DNA of 64,000 nucleotides from the NCBI GenBank assembly GCA_900539865.1, contig UQDS01000004.1:1-64000 (forward strand), given 5' to 3'. A program made the translations under genes and the position numbers. How positions within the stretch are numbered: position 1 is the stretch's first letter; every line of letters starts with the position of its first letter. The DNA is from an uncultured Mollicutes bacterium (GTDB lineage: Bacteria; Bacillota_I; Bacilli_A; RFN20; CAG-288). The notes beneath the pieces were generated by a model that saw only the letters and a list, made by a program, of their open reading frames with translations, did not search any database and was not told the DNA's origin. This document shows positions 31,240 through 41,079 of this stretch, piece after piece.

Positions 31240-32913
31240 TTATAAAAGGGCGATGACCGAAGCGACGCGGCGCTGAATTTCTTCTTTGCCAAGAATCTTG
31301 AGAACGTCGAAGAGCTTCGGAGATTGACTAGAGGCACAAATTGCAATACGAATGATGGAAATGCAATCGGCATACCATCCGTTATAGCTGTTTGGATCTT
31401 TCTTATAAACTTTTCTGTCGTCGCAGAAACCGTGGCGGGTTCCTAAGACTTTCATAGCGTTAAACCAAGTATTTTCATCCTGGTTATCAAGATCTAAAGT
31501 ACTTGCAAAATCATTCAAAACATCTTTGATAATATCGTTGGAGATTGCTTCGTTAAACGGCAGCTTTTCTTCCTTGAGCTTCTCATCGTAAAGATCGGGA
31601 TAGAAGAAGGTGATTTTAGGTAAGACATCTAAGAACTTCTCATAGTCTTTACGCGGTTTTTCCTGATCTCTTTCGATGTTGATAATCGCTTCAAAGAGAT
31701 CTCTGTCTCTCTTTATCAGCGCTTCTAATTCGGGGTTGTATTGTCTTGCCCAATCGTAGCACTGATCTGTGAAGGTCACTTTGTCAAAATTGGCTAAGAC
31801 TTCTTTTGAAATATTGATGAGTTTTGGCATATCGAACAAGGCGCCATCTAAAGAGAATTTATCGAAGGTTAAGTGGAAATCATCCATGTTGCCTTTTGGA
31901 TTTTCTAACAGCCATTCTTCAAAGTCAGAATTGGCAATGGTCATGAGATATTTGATTACGCCATCTTTTGGATATCCTTGTTCTAAGAAGAAGCTGACAG
32001 CAGCTTCGGCATCTTTTCTCTTAGAGAGCTTTCTCTTGTTGCCGGTTTCTTTATCGTTGACCATGATGACAGGAAGGTGGGCGTATTTCGGAGGTTGCCA
32101 ACCCATAGATTCAAAGAGTTCGATGTGAATCGGAAGGGAGGAAATCCACTCTTCGCCACGGGTGATCAAAGTGGTGTGCATGAAGTGGTCGTCGACTAAG
32201 TGAGCAAAGTGATAAGTCGGAAGACCATCGGATTTGTAAATTACGATATCCTGATCGTTTTGTGTCAAATCCATATCGCCGCGAATCATGTCGTGAACAC
32301 GGACGTGATTGAGGTGGTTACCTTTGGATTTAAAACGGATGACAAAAGGTTTACCCGCCTTGATATTTTCCATCATTTCAGCGATGAAAAGGTGTCTGCA
32401 ACGGGCGTATTCGCCATAATAACCAGGGATGACTTTGTTCGCTTCTTGAACGGTGCGTAAATCATCTAAATCCTGTTTGGTGCAGAAACAAGGGTAGGCT
32501 CTACCTCTTTTGATTAAATCTTTGATGACAATTTTATAAATATCTGCTCTCTTGGATTGGACATAAGGACCATAGGAGCCTTCTTCGTGATCGCCACAAT
32601 AACCTTCGTCAGCATTGATTCCAAAATTTGCTAACTGACGGATGAGGTCAAGACCAGTTCCGGCGATTTCTCTTTTTTGATCGGTGTCTTCTAAGCGGAA
32701 AAAGTAGATGCCGTTTGTTTGCTTAGCAAACTTGTGGGCAATCATGGCAGTGAAAAGAGAGCCCGTGTGAAGGAAACCGGTCGGGGAAGGGGCAAAACGT
32801 GTAACTTCAGCGCCTTCGGGAAGGTTTCTTTCGGGATATCTTTTTTCCAAATCCTTAACGGTCTCTTTGACCTCAGGGAAAATCAAATCTGCTAATTCTT
32901 TATTTGTAGGCAT
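31240..32913 (-). CDS. gltX: Glutamyl-tRNA synthetase
   Basis: 557 residues, class Ib synthetase. FAPSPTGFLHTGSLFTAMI near 41-59 contains the HIGH-type HTGS, and KLSKRKD (about residue 298) is the KMSKS-type loop. It is longer than the common 480-residue bacterial GluRS because of N-terminal and C-terminal anticodon-domain additions. It attaches glutamate to tRNA-Glu; whether it also mischarges tRNA-Gln for GatCAB cannot be judged here. AAGGAG precedes the ATG by 8 bases. It sits between a YitT gene and the YbhN-type gene on the same strand. Confidence 0.96.
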   Translation of the reverse strand: MPTNKELADLIFPEVKETVKDLEKRYPERNLPEGAEVTRFAPSPTGFLHTGSLFTAMIAHKFAKQTNGIYFFRLEDTDQKREIAGTGLDLIRQLANFGINADEGYCGDHEEGSYGPYVQSKRADIYKIVIKDLIKRGRAYPCFCTKQDLDDLRTVQEANKVIPGYYGEYARCRHLFIAEMMENIKAGKPFVIRFKSKGNHLNHVRVHDMIRGDMDLTQNDQDIVIYKSDGLPTYHFAHLVDDHFMHTTLITRGEEWISSLPIHIELFESMGWQPPKYAHLPVIMVNDKETGNKRKLSKRKDAEAAVSFFLEQGYPKDGVIKYLMTIANSDFEEWLLENPKGNMDDFHLTFDKFSLDGALFDMPKLINISKEVLANFDKVTFTDQCYDWARQYNPELEALIKRDRDLFEAIINIERDQEKPRKDYEKFLDVLPKITFFYPDLYDEKLKEEKLPFNEAISNDIIKDVLNDFASTLDLDNQDENTWFNAMKVLGTRHGFCDDRKVYKKDPNSYNGWYADCISIIRIAICASSQSPKLFDVLKILGKEEIQRRVASVIALL

Positions 32914-32937
32914 AAATTTCTCCTTATTTTTATTTGT

Positions 32938-34032
32938 TTAATCCAACGGTTTGATATAGAAGCGTCCGTAGACTTGGTTGAGATCTTGAATGGTAACAAA
33001 GGCACTAGGATCTGCTTGACGGACGATTTTAATCGCTTTTTTGGCTTCGGGTTTACCGATGACCATGTACATGATATAACGTTTTGCACCTGAGAAAGCA
33101 CCTTTGGCTTCACAGATTGTACAAGCGTGCGGGAAGGCGTGAATCATGATTTGAGAAAGTTCTTCTTTTGTTGTGATGATTTGTAATTCCATCTTTCTGT
33201 TTCTGACGTTTAAGAAGTCCATCACTTTGACTGCGATGAAGTAATAAACGATAGTGTACAGAGAAAGGGAGATGACTTTGTTGCTTTCAATTTGGTTCCA
33301 AGCAGGGTTTACTTTGTTACCAATGACAGAGAAAAGGGTGTATAAGAGAATGATAGCTGCGTTGATGGCCATTGCATATTTACCAACAGGGGCAGACTTC
33401 TTTTCGGAAATGTAAATGGAAATGATGTCAGAACCGCCTGCAGAGGAGCCGATGAGCATTGCAAGGGCAGAAGATAAACCTGTGGTGAGACCGCCGAAAA
33501 TACATCTGGCGAAAATGTCTGTGTAAAGGTTGACGAATTTATAAATCCATGCATCAGGAATGATTTGGTTGAACAAAGAGACACAAAGGACGTTGAGAAG
33601 AGTGAAGAAAGTAAATTGCTTTGAAATCTTTCTCCAAGAAAGAATCAGCAAAGGAATATTGAGAAGAAGGTAAAGGACGGAGGTGATAGTCTTTTCATAG
33701 CTTGTGATATCAACGAAAATTTCAACAAAGCGGATGAGCATCTGCGAAAAGCCAGAAGCGCCTCCGGAGATCAAGTGGAGCGGCGTTGTATAATCCGCTT
33801 CGGTGATACCCATATTCTTGATGTTTTCAGGGATTAAGCCATCGACTTTGGGAAACCACCCTTCTACACACACTTGTGTCGGGGCGATAAAAGCGCGGAA
33901 GCCGTAAGCGAAGATGAAGGCGGAGATCATAGTAACCAAGATTTTCCACAACAAGACGAATGTGCTTTTGGTTTTCGGATGGTCAACAAGGTAATCGTTG
34001 GATTTGTCGACGGTTTTTTGGATCAAGTTCAT
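32938..34032 (-). CDS. YitT family membrane protein with DUF2179 domain
   Basis: 364 residues. About 5-6 membrane helices (35-55, 110-260) with the YitT-family GGASGFSQMLIRF and the glycine/serine-rich GSSAGGSDIISIY, then a cytoplasmic C-terminal DUF2179 domain (about 270-360, MELQIITTKEELSQIM ... FVTIQDLNQVYGRFY). YitT proteins are common in Firmicutes and of uncertain function. A sequence of 25-30 extra residues in the first loop (CVEGWFPKVDGLIP) is unusual. Its own promoter lies upstream; divergent from galK. Confidence 0.9.
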   Translation of the reverse strand: MNLIQKTVDKSNDYLVDHPKTKSTFVLLWKILVTMISAFIFAYGFRAFIAPTQVCVEGWFPKVDGLIPENIKNMGITEADYTTPLHLISGGASGFSQMLIRFVEIFVDITSYEKTITSVLYLLLNIPLLILSWRKISKQFTFFTLLNVLCVSLFNQIIPDAWIYKFVNLYTDIFARCIFGGLTTGLSSALAMLIGSSAGGSDIISIYISEKKSAPVGKYAMAINAAIILLYTLFSVIGNKVNPAWNQIESNKVISLSLYTIVYYFIAVKVMDFLNVRNRKMELQIITTKEELSQIMIHAFPHACTICEAKGAFSGAKRYIMYMVIGKPEAKKAIKIVRQADPSAFVTIQDLNQVYGRFYIKPLD

Positions 34033-34068
34033 AAATAATTTAACCTCGTGGGATGATGCGTCTTATAT

Positions 34069-34096
34069 ATCATAAGTGTTTATAAACCAATTTCAA
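34069..34096 (-). promoter_or_regulatory. Promoter of the YitT gene (and gltX)
   Basis: Minus strand TTGAAA (34091-34096), 16 bases, TATGAT (34069-34074), 36 bases before the ATG. Confidence 0.5.
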
Positions 34097-34182
34097 TACT
34101 TAGATATATATTTAAGATACTAGAAATTTCTCTACTTTGCATTAACAAAAAGATAGTTTTCTTTAGAATGCATGTTCAAAGA

Positions 34183-34210
34183 TTGCATGAGAGGTAAAAA
34201 TGCATATAAT
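34183..34210 (+). promoter_or_regulatory. Promoter of galK-galT
   Basis: TTGCAT (34183-34188), 16 bases, TATAAT (34205-34210), 29 bases before the ATG. I see no clear catabolite-repression (cre) site around it. Confidence 0.6.
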
Positions 34211-34239
34211 GAAAATCAAAGAATAGAGAGGAAAGTTTC

Positions 34240-35403
34240 ATGACAATTGAAAATTTGAAAGAGAATTTTGTGAAAAGATTTGGAGAGGGTGGCGATATCC
34301 GCGGATATTTTGCACCTGGTCGTGTCAATCTTATCGGTGAGCATATCGACTACAACGGCGGACACGTTTTTCCTTGTGCGTTGACGGTTGGAAATTATGT
34401 GATTGCCCGTAAGAGAACAGATAGAAAAGTCTGCTTCTTCTCTGAAAACTATCGTAAAGGCGGCATCATCGAAAGATCCTTAGACAACCTTACCTATGAC
34501 GATAAAAAGGGTTGGACAAATTATCCTTTCGGTGTCATTTGGGCTTTTGATAAGCGCGGAATGAAGCTCGACTGCGGCTTAGACGTTTATGTCTGGGGCA
34601 ATATTCCTGGCTCTGGTCTCTCTTCTTCGGCTGCGATGGAAGTTGTCATCGGCAATATGTTGAAGGATTTCTATGGATTTAATGTATCCTCTACCGAAAT
34701 CGCTTTAATCGGCCAGTATTCTGAAAATAATTTCAACGGCTGCAATTGCGGTATCATGGATCAATTTGCCTCTGCGATGGGACAAAAGGATCAGGCGATT
34801 TTCTTAGATTGTTCTGATTTATCTTTTGAATATGTTCCTTTGGTCTTAAAAGGCTGCAAAATCATCGTTTCAAACTCTAACAAACCTCACAGTTTAGTCT
34901 CTTCCCATTATAACGAAAGAAGAGCAGAATGCGAAAAGGCTGTGGAAGAACTTTCTTCTCTCAACATTCAGCATCTTTGTGAATTGACCCCGGAACAATT
35001 CGAAGAGAATAAGCATCTCATCAAAGATGACTTGAGAAGAGCGAGAGCCAAACACGCTGTTTATGAAGAACAGAGAACAAAGGATGCCATTGTCGCTTTA
35101 AAGAACAATGACTTAGTTAAGTTTGGTCAGCTTTTAAATGAATCTGGTGATTCTTTGCGTTATGACTACGACGCTACTTGTTTTGAAATCGATGTCTTAG
35201 TCGATGAAGCCAGAAAACAAAAAGGTGTCTATGGCTCCCGTGAGACTGGCGGTGGATGGGGTGGCAACACTGTTTCTATCGTAGAAGATGCTTATGTTGA
35301 AGATTTCAAGAAGAACGTTGGAAAGGTTTATCAAGAGAAAACAGGACTCACCGCTACTTTTGCCACATTAGAAGTCGGTGAAGGCGGAAGGAGACTCTTT
35401 TAA
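34240..35403 (+). CDS. galK: Galactokinase
   Basis: 387 residues, GHMP kinase making galactose 1-phosphate with ATP, first step of the Leloir pathway. PGRVNLIGEHIDYNGG (about 26-41) is the galactokinase signature, IPGSGLSSSAAMEV (about 122-135) the ATP-binding motif, and ETGGGWGGNTVSIV the third GHMP motif. GAGAGGAAAG precedes the ATG by 6 bases. Its TAA overlaps the galT ATG by one base, so the two are coupled. Confidence 0.97.
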   Translation: MTIENLKENFVKRFGEGGDIRGYFAPGRVNLIGEHIDYNGGHVFPCALTVGNYVIARKRTDRKVCFFSENYRKGGIIERSLDNLTYDDKKGWTNYPFGVIWAFDKRGMKLDCGLDVYVWGNIPGSGLSSSAAMEVVIGNMLKDFYGFNVSSTEIALIGQYSENNFNGCNCGIMDQFASAMGQKDQAIFLDCSDLSFEYVPLVLKGCKIIVSNSNKPHSLVSSHYNERRAECEKAVEELSSLNIQHLCELTPEQFEENKHLIKDDLRRARAKHAVYEEQRTKDAIVALKNNDLVKFGQLLNESGDSLRYDYDATCFEIDVLVDEARKQKGVYGSRETGGGWGGNTVSIVEDAYVEDFKKNVGKVYQEKTGLTATFATLEVGEGGRRLF

Positions 35404-36908
35404 TGGATATCCAATCTAGCATTAAAAAGTTAGCCTCTTATGCTTTAGAGCGTGGCTTGATTACAACGGATGAAAAAGATTATTCCATCAATCTTCTTCT
35501 CGATGTTCTTGATTTGGATGAATACAATGAACCGGAAGATGATTATCACAATGTCAATTTAGAAGAAACGTTAAAAGAAATCTTAGATTACGCATGTGAA
35601 AGAGGTCTTGTCAAAGAGAACTCTGTTGTCTATCGCGACCTTTTTGATACCAAAGTCATGAATTGCTTTACTCCTCGTCCACACCAGGTGAATACGACAT
35701 TTTATGATTTATACAAAAAAGATCCCAAAGAGGCGACCGATTGGTATTATCAATTTTCTAAAGATACGGACTATATTCGAGATTATCGCGTCAAGAAAGA
35801 CTTGCGTTGGAAAACCGATACGGAATATGGAAAAATCGATATTTCTATCAACCTTTCCAAACCGGAAAAAGACCCCAAAGCCATCGCTGCTGCAAAATTG
35901 ATGAAACAATCGTCTTATCCAAAATGTCAGCTTTGTAAAGAAAACATGGGTTACCGCGGAAGAGTCAATCACCCCGCGCGTGAAACAATTCGTATCATTC
36001 CCATCGTCTTAGCTGGTGACGATTTCTTCTTGCAGTATTCCCCGTATTCTTATTACAACGAGCACTGCATTGTCTTCAATAGCAAGCACACGCCGATGGT
36101 CATCGACGAAAATTGTCTGAAGCACTTACTTTCTTTTGTTCATCTTTTCCCTCATTATATGCTCGGATCCAACGCGGATCTTCCGATTGTGGGAGGAAGT
36201 ATTCTCACACACGATCATTATCAAGGCGGCAATTACAATTTCCCTATGTTCGATGCTAAGAAAGTTTTTGATATTGAATTCAAAGGATATCCCAGTGTGA
36301 AGGCCTCTTATCTCAATTGGCCTTTAAGTGTCATACGCATTCAGTCAAAAGATGAAAATGAATTGCTATCTCTCGCCGTAAAGATTTTATCTTGCTGGCG
36401 TGGATATAGCGATGAAAAATGTTTTGTTTTTTCTGAAACAGATGGTGTTCCTCACAATACCATTTCTCCGATTTGTCATAAGATTGGTGATGAATACGCC
36501 TTTGATTTGGCATTGAGAAACAATATCACGACAGAAGAGTTCCCGTTGGGTGTATACCATCCTCACGAAGAGTGTTGGCACATCAAGAAAGAGAACATTG
36601 GTTTGATTGAGGCTATGGGTTTGGCTGTCTTACCATCTCGTTTAAAAACGGAGATGGAAAAGATGAAAATTTTCCTTTTGGAGAAGAAAGATCCTCACGG
36701 TGATGCTGACTTAGAAAAGCACGCTTCCTGGATGGAAGAAATCAGGGCAAAGTATGATGTGATCACCGAAGAAAATGTGGAGAGCATCTTAGAAAAAGAA
36801 ATCGGCCTTGTGTTTAAAACTGTCTTAGAATATGCGGGCGTTTACAAACAAAATGAAGCCGGATATGAAGGTGTCAAACGTTTTGTAGATGCGGTAAACG
36901 CAAAATAA
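35403..36908 (+). CDS. galT: Galactose-1-phosphate uridylyltransferase, Firmicutes type
   Basis: 501 residues, the larger GalT form found in lactobacilli and streptococci (E. coli type is about 350). It exchanges UMP between UDP-glucose and galactose 1-phosphate. The HIT-type active site is seen as GSILTHDHYQGGNYNFPM (about 263-280), and the family ending GVYHPHEECWHIKKENIGLI is present. No galE lies nearby, so UDP-galactose recycling must be encoded elsewhere. Translated with galK by a TAATG junction; terminator follows. Confidence 0.96.
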   Translation: MDIQSSIKKLASYALERGLITTDEKDYSINLLLDVLDLDEYNEPEDDYHNVNLEETLKEILDYACERGLVKENSVVYRDLFDTKVMNCFTPRPHQVNTTFYDLYKKDPKEATDWYYQFSKDTDYIRDYRVKKDLRWKTDTEYGKIDISINLSKPEKDPKAIAAAKLMKQSSYPKCQLCKENMGYRGRVNHPARETIRIIPIVLAGDDFFLQYSPYSYYNEHCIVFNSKHTPMVIDENCLKHLLSFVHLFPHYMLGSNADLPIVGGSILTHDHYQGGNYNFPMFDAKKVFDIEFKGYPSVKASYLNWPLSVIRIQSKDENELLSLAVKILSCWRGYSDEKCFVFSETDGVPHNTISPICHKIGDEYAFDLALRNNITTEEFPLGVYHPHEECWHIKKENIGLIEAMGLAVLPSRLKTEMEKMKIFLLEKKDPHGDADLEKHASWMEEIRAKYDVITEENVESILEKEIGLVFKTVLEYAGVYKQNEAGYEGVKRFVDAVNAK

Positions 36909-36920
36909 ACATGCGATAGT

Positions 36921-36948
36921 AGGGGACGTTGTCGTCCCCTTTTTCTTT
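36921..36948 (+). terminator. Terminator of galK-galT
   Basis: aggggacg / cgtcccct, 4-base loop, then ttttcttt; 12 bases after galT. Confidence 0.9.
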
Positions 36949-36993
36949 GCGTGCTTTTCTTTGTCTTTTTTATGCGGGTTATCTTTGATATAA

Positions 36994-37015
36994 TTAATTT
37001 TAATATTAAAATTAA
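36994..37015. promoter_or_regulatory. 22-bp perfect palindrome at the ftsK promoter
   Basis: A perfect A/T-only inverted repeat (arms TTAATTTTAAT) begins at the last base of a -10-like TATAAT (36989-36994), 15 bases before the ftsK ATG. Its placement over the likely transcription start suggests an operator, though AT-rich palindromes also occur by chance. Confidence 0.4.
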
Positions 37016-37030
37016 CTATGGGGTCTCGTC

Positions 37031-39937
37031 ATGAACAAAAAGAAAAAAACTTTTGTTGATACATCTTGGAAGAATTGGTTAAGTGTCACTATCGCTTTAA
37101 CAGTGATTGGAATTTGCATCATCGCCATGTCCGGCGCTACTTATTTGGGTCAGATTATGACTTATGCAACAGCTTATCTTTTTGGCACTTTCCACTACCT
37201 TTTCTATGTTTTCTTTATTCTTCTTGCTCTTTATTTTGCAATAAAGAAAAAATTGTTTCCTGTGAAGGACAAAGGCTTTCTTTGGACTGGTATCATTTTG
37301 CTTTTTATCACGATTTTGGGACTGGGCTCTTTAGATATCAATCGTACGAATCCAGATCTTACTTTCACGGGGGTCTCCTCATTTTATGCAGTGAGAATGA
37401 AAGGGTTTGCCTCTTCTGTCATCTCCATCGACAATTATCCTAATATCGCCACCTTAGGAGGAGGTTTTATCGGTTTGAGTTTAACGACTTTGTTGTTTGG
37501 TGTTTGGGGCTATGTTGGAAATGTAATCTTCTTGGTCTTCTTGCTTTTGCTTTCTGTCTTTTTTATCGTCTTTCGTCCGATTACGACAATTGTGGACGAA
37601 ATCAGAAATCGAAAAAATCAAAAGGTCACCTATGATTCCCCTTATCATCCGGTGAAGGGAAAGGAAAATCAATTGCTTAACCGCGATATCACTCAAGAAA
37701 TTCCAGTTGTGATTTCAGAGGTTCCTCCGGTGGATGTTGGACCGGATCCAAAACTTTGTCAACCGTTTGAAAAAGACTGGCGAGGAAAACCTAACGAGAG
37801 AAGAAAAGGCGTTTTCCATTCGGGAGAAAGCACAGCCTTTATGAATCAAAGCTCACTTGTTTTGCCTCAGAAAGAAAACGTGTCATCGATGATGCAAGAA
37901 CCAATTGTTTCTCCGGTGATGGAGAAAGTGAGAAAAGAGACGGTAGAAGAAAAAACACTTCCTGCTGCTAACAGCGCTCATCTGGAAGAGTTGTCTCGCC
38001 AGGCAAAAGCTTTTTCCAGCGGTGCAAAAGGCCCGGATGCGAATACTTTTGATGCGATTGAACCGATTACTATTCCCACTCCAAAAGTGGAAAACAATCC
38101 TGTTTTTGACGATGTCACTCCTTTGGTGCATGTACAACAACCTGCTTTAGAGGAAGAGGAAGTATATGTGAAACCGGAAGTGAAATCTGTGGTTCATCAG
38201 CCCTCGGTTAATCCGTTAGAAGCGGTAGCTAGAAATGTTCAAATTAAAGAAAATAAAGAAAACACTGTCGTTGTCTCTTCTTATCCCAATGAAGTAGAAA
38301 AGAAAACGGTTGAGGTGGAAAAGAAACCCGCTCGTATCGATACTCCTTTGAGCGAAGAAGAAAAAGAATATGAGATTGAAAAGCGTTACTTTGAAGAAAA
38401 ACAGCGGATGATGATTGAAGCAGAGCGCCAAAAGCGTCAAGCGAAAATGGAACGCAAAGCGTTGCTCATGCGATATGTCTCGGATGTGCCGCGCTTCTAT
38501 CAGTATCCTTTGCCTACAGATCAGTTGCTTTCGGAACACGATGATTCTGCAAAGATCTTAGAAAACAGTCAATCTGCAGAAGAGAAAGTCAAAATCATCA
38601 ACTCGGTCTTCTCTGATTATTCGGTGCGCGCTCGCGCGGTCAGTTACACAATCGGCGCTTCTGTCACTCGTTTCAATGTTGAGACTGAACCCGGCGAAAA
38701 AAGCGACCGCATCGCTTCTGTTGTCGATGAGTTACAGCGTTCCTTAAACGGCGATAAATCCGTTCGTGTTGAGACAGTTGTCGAAGGAAAGAATACCTCG
38801 GGTATCGAAGTCGGTAATATCACGCCGATGTCCGTCTCCTTTAAAGATGTCTTCGAACATATTGAGACGAACACATCGGAGCCTTTGCTTGTTCCTATCG
38901 GTAAGGATATCACCGGGAATATCATCACATTCCCGTTGAATAAGATGCCGCATGTCCTCATTGCAGGTACTACTGGTTCTGGTAAATCCGTCTTAGTTCA
39001 TTCGATGATAATGACTTTGATCATGCGCAATTATCCGTCGCAGATGAAATTGATTCTCATCGATCCAAAACAGGTTGAATTTGTTCGTTATCAGGAGTGT
39101 TCTCACCTCTTCTGTCCGGTCATTTCTAAAGCGGAAGTTGCTGTTCTTGCTTTAAAAAAGCTTTGCGATGAGATGGATCGTCGTTTCGCCTTGCTCAGCA
39201 AGTATCGCGTGGCGAATTTAGAAAGCTATAACGCTTTGCGCGTCGGCAAAGAAGCTTCGATGGAACAGATGCCTTATCTTGTTTGTGTCATCGATGAGTT
39301 TGCTGATTTGATGATGGTCGGCGGTAAAGATGTATCTGTCTATGTTCAGCGCATCGGGCAAAAAGCGAGAGCGGCCGGCATTCACATGATTATTGCAACC
39401 CAGCGACCGAGTAAAGACTCTGTTCCGATGGTCATTAAAGCAAACATTCCTTGCCGCATTGGTCTCTCTTGTTCTTCTCAGGTCGACAGCCGTGTTATTT
39501 TAGATGAAAACGGTGCGGAAACCTTGCTTGGAAAAGGTGACCTTCTCTTCCGTTGCCCGGGCAAAAAGTCTTTAATTCGCGCCCAATCCCCGTTCCTCTC
39601 AGATCAAGAAATTGACACTGTTTTAAATTATGTAAAACAGCAAGCGGGCGATCCTAATTATGACCGCGAGTTCATCGAATTGGTCGAGATGGAAGAAGAG
39701 GAAGCTTCGACGGAAATCGACGTCAACAAGAGTCAATATGACAGCGTCAAAGACTTTGTCATTCACACAGGTATCACTTCCAAAGAAAGCATTGTAAGAA
39801 ATTTCCAAATCACTTCACAAAAAGCAGAGACGTACTTAGCGACTATGGTCAGCGAAAATGTCTTGATGATGGGATTTGGCGGCAACTATGTCTTAGGTCC
39901 TGCCGCTTTGGCGATATTAGATTCAACAAAGGAGTAA
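37031..39937 (+). CDS. ftsK: DNA translocase FtsK/SpoIIIE
   Basis: 968 residues. Four to five N-terminal membrane helices (about 15-185), a variable charged linker (about 190-480), then the RecA-like motor: alpha domain, Walker A GTTGSGKS about 645-652, Walker B VIDEFADL about 754, and the winged-helix gamma domain at the C-terminus (about 895-968) that reads polar KOPS/SRS sites. It pumps chromosomal DNA through the septum at division. It is followed by ymfF- and ymfH-like genes, the same neighbourhood as spoIIIE in Bacillus. Confidence 0.97.
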   Translation: MNKKKKTFVDTSWKNWLSVTIALTVIGICIIAMSGATYLGQIMTYATAYLFGTFHYLFYVFFILLALYFAIKKKLFPVKDKGFLWTGIILLFITILGLGSLDINRTNPDLTFTGVSSFYAVRMKGFASSVISIDNYPNIATLGGGFIGLSLTTLLFGVWGYVGNVIFLVFLLLLSVFFIVFRPITTIVDEIRNRKNQKVTYDSPYHPVKGKENQLLNRDITQEIPVVISEVPPVDVGPDPKLCQPFEKDWRGKPNERRKGVFHSGESTAFMNQSSLVLPQKENVSSMMQEPIVSPVMEKVRKETVEEKTLPAANSAHLEELSRQAKAFSSGAKGPDANTFDAIEPITIPTPKVENNPVFDDVTPLVHVQQPALEEEEVYVKPEVKSVVHQPSVNPLEAVARNVQIKENKENTVVVSSYPNEVEKKTVEVEKKPARIDTPLSEEEKEYEIEKRYFEEKQRMMIEAERQKRQAKMERKALLMRYVSDVPRFYQYPLPTDQLLSEHDDSAKILENSQSAEEKVKIINSVFSDYSVRARAVSYTIGASVTRFNVETEPGEKSDRIASVVDELQRSLNGDKSVRVETVVEGKNTSGIEVGNITPMSVSFKDVFEHIETNTSEPLLVPIGKDITGNIITFPLNKMPHVLIAGTTGSGKSVLVHSMIMTLIMRNYPSQMKLILIDPKQVEFVRYQECSHLFCPVISKAEVAVLALKKLCDEMDRRFALLSKYRVANLESYNALRVGKEASMEQMPYLVCVIDEFADLMMVGGKDVSVYVQRIGQKARAAGIHMIIATQRPSKDSVPMVIKANIPCRIGLSCSSQVDSRVILDENGAETLLGKGDLLFRCPGKKSLIRAQSPFLSDQEIDTVLNYVKQQAGDPNYDREFIELVEMEEEEASTEIDVNKSQYDSVKDFVIHTGITSKESIVRNFQITSQKAETYLATMVSENVLMMGFGGNYVLGPAALAILDSTKE

Positions 39938-39939
39938 AC

Positions 39940-41079
39940 ATGAGTAATTCAACGATTATATACACATCAGATTTTGGCGAAAGAGTCATTGTAAGAAGAG
40001 TTTTTATCCCTGCTGTTATCAGTAAGGAATCGCTTTTGTTGCTTTGCGAAATGCTCAATACAAACCTTACTTTAGGCAAGAAGAACATCAGCTCTTATGC
40101 GAGCGGACAGCTTTCTTACCGCTGTTATTATTATCGCGGAGGCTATGTTTTAGAAGGCCGTCTTTCCCAGGTGGAAGCCAAAGGTCTTTCTTATGCCTTT
40201 GTAGATCCCTATCAAAAGGCGCTAGCAATCCTTTCTGATTTCTCCGATGAGAAAATCGATATGGATGAAAAGACATTCTCTCTTTGTAAAGAAAGAATCT
40301 TTGCCCATGAGAATTTAAATCACATGGATGCAATTCACGCCATGCTCTGCTTGGATGGATCTGTTCTCACTGCGGATAAAGAAAAACTTCTCTCTTTGAC
40401 GAAGCAAGAGGTTTTAAAAGCTTTAGCTGAAGTGAGAAATAGCGATGTTGGAGATATGCTTTATGTCGGTCCTAAGAGCAAGAAGAACCCCTTTTACGAT
40501 CTTAAAGAATTTGCAAAACCTCTCTTTTCTATTCAAAACGAGGATACGATAGAGTATCGAGATTATCGCTCCTATCGCTTTGTGAAAGAATCGCGAGTTT
40601 TTGTCTTCTCTTTAAAAGAAGAATTACACGATTACAACACGTATTTAAAGACCTGGCAGGCGCTGAGACTCTATACTTCTGCGCTGGAAAAGAAGCTTTC
40701 CGAGAGCTTTGGTTCTAAGATCAATTTCGATTCCGGATTGATGGATAATAAGACAGTCTATATCATTGCAAGCGTAAGCAAAGGCAAGATGGATATCCTT
40801 TTGCCAAAGCTGGATGCTGCTCTTTCTCATCTTCCGTTTACTGAGGCGTATGAAGATGGACAGGTTCTTTATCATGAAGATGAACTTCTTAAGTGTATCT
40901 ATGCGGACAAGGCTGTCGATTGCGCGTTAAAATTGATGTCTCTTAACATTGATTTGCCAGAGGAATACCTCTCCTTGAAAGAGAATGAGAAAGAGGAAGT
41001 CATCGCTGTAGCCAAAGGATTGACTTTGAAGACTTCGATGACATTGCTCGGCGCAGAAAAGAAGGAGGAAATCTTATGA
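39940..41079 (+). CDS. Inactive M16-family peptidase homologue, YmfF-like
   Basis: 379 residues. N-terminus, length, secondary-structure pattern and position directly after ftsK fit YmfF, the non-catalytic half of the YmfF/YmfH M16 pair. There is no HxxEH zinc motif, which is expected for the YmfF half. The pair is soluble; substrate unknown. It starts 2 bases after ftsK and overlaps the ymfH-like gene by 4 bases (ATGA), with AAGGAGG upstream of the latter. Recognition rests mainly on synteny and weak similarity. Confidence 0.75.
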   Translation: MSNSTIIYTSDFGERVIVRRVFIPAVISKESLLLLCEMLNTNLTLGKKNISSYASGQLSYRCYYYRGGYVLEGRLSQVEAKGLSYAFVDPYQKALAILSDFSDEKIDMDEKTFSLCKERIFAHENLNHMDAIHAMLCLDGSVLTADKEKLLSLTKQEVLKALAEVRNSDVGDMLYVGPKSKKNPFYDLKEFAKPLFSIQNEDTIEYRDYRSYRFVKESRVFVFSLKEELHDYNTYLKTWQALRLYTSALEKKLSESFGSKINFDSGLMDNKTVYIIASVSKGKMDILLPKLDAALSHLPFTEAYEDGQVLYHEDELLKCIYADKAVDCALKLMSLNIDLPEEYLSLKENEKEEVIAVAKGLTLKTSMTLLGAEKKEEIL

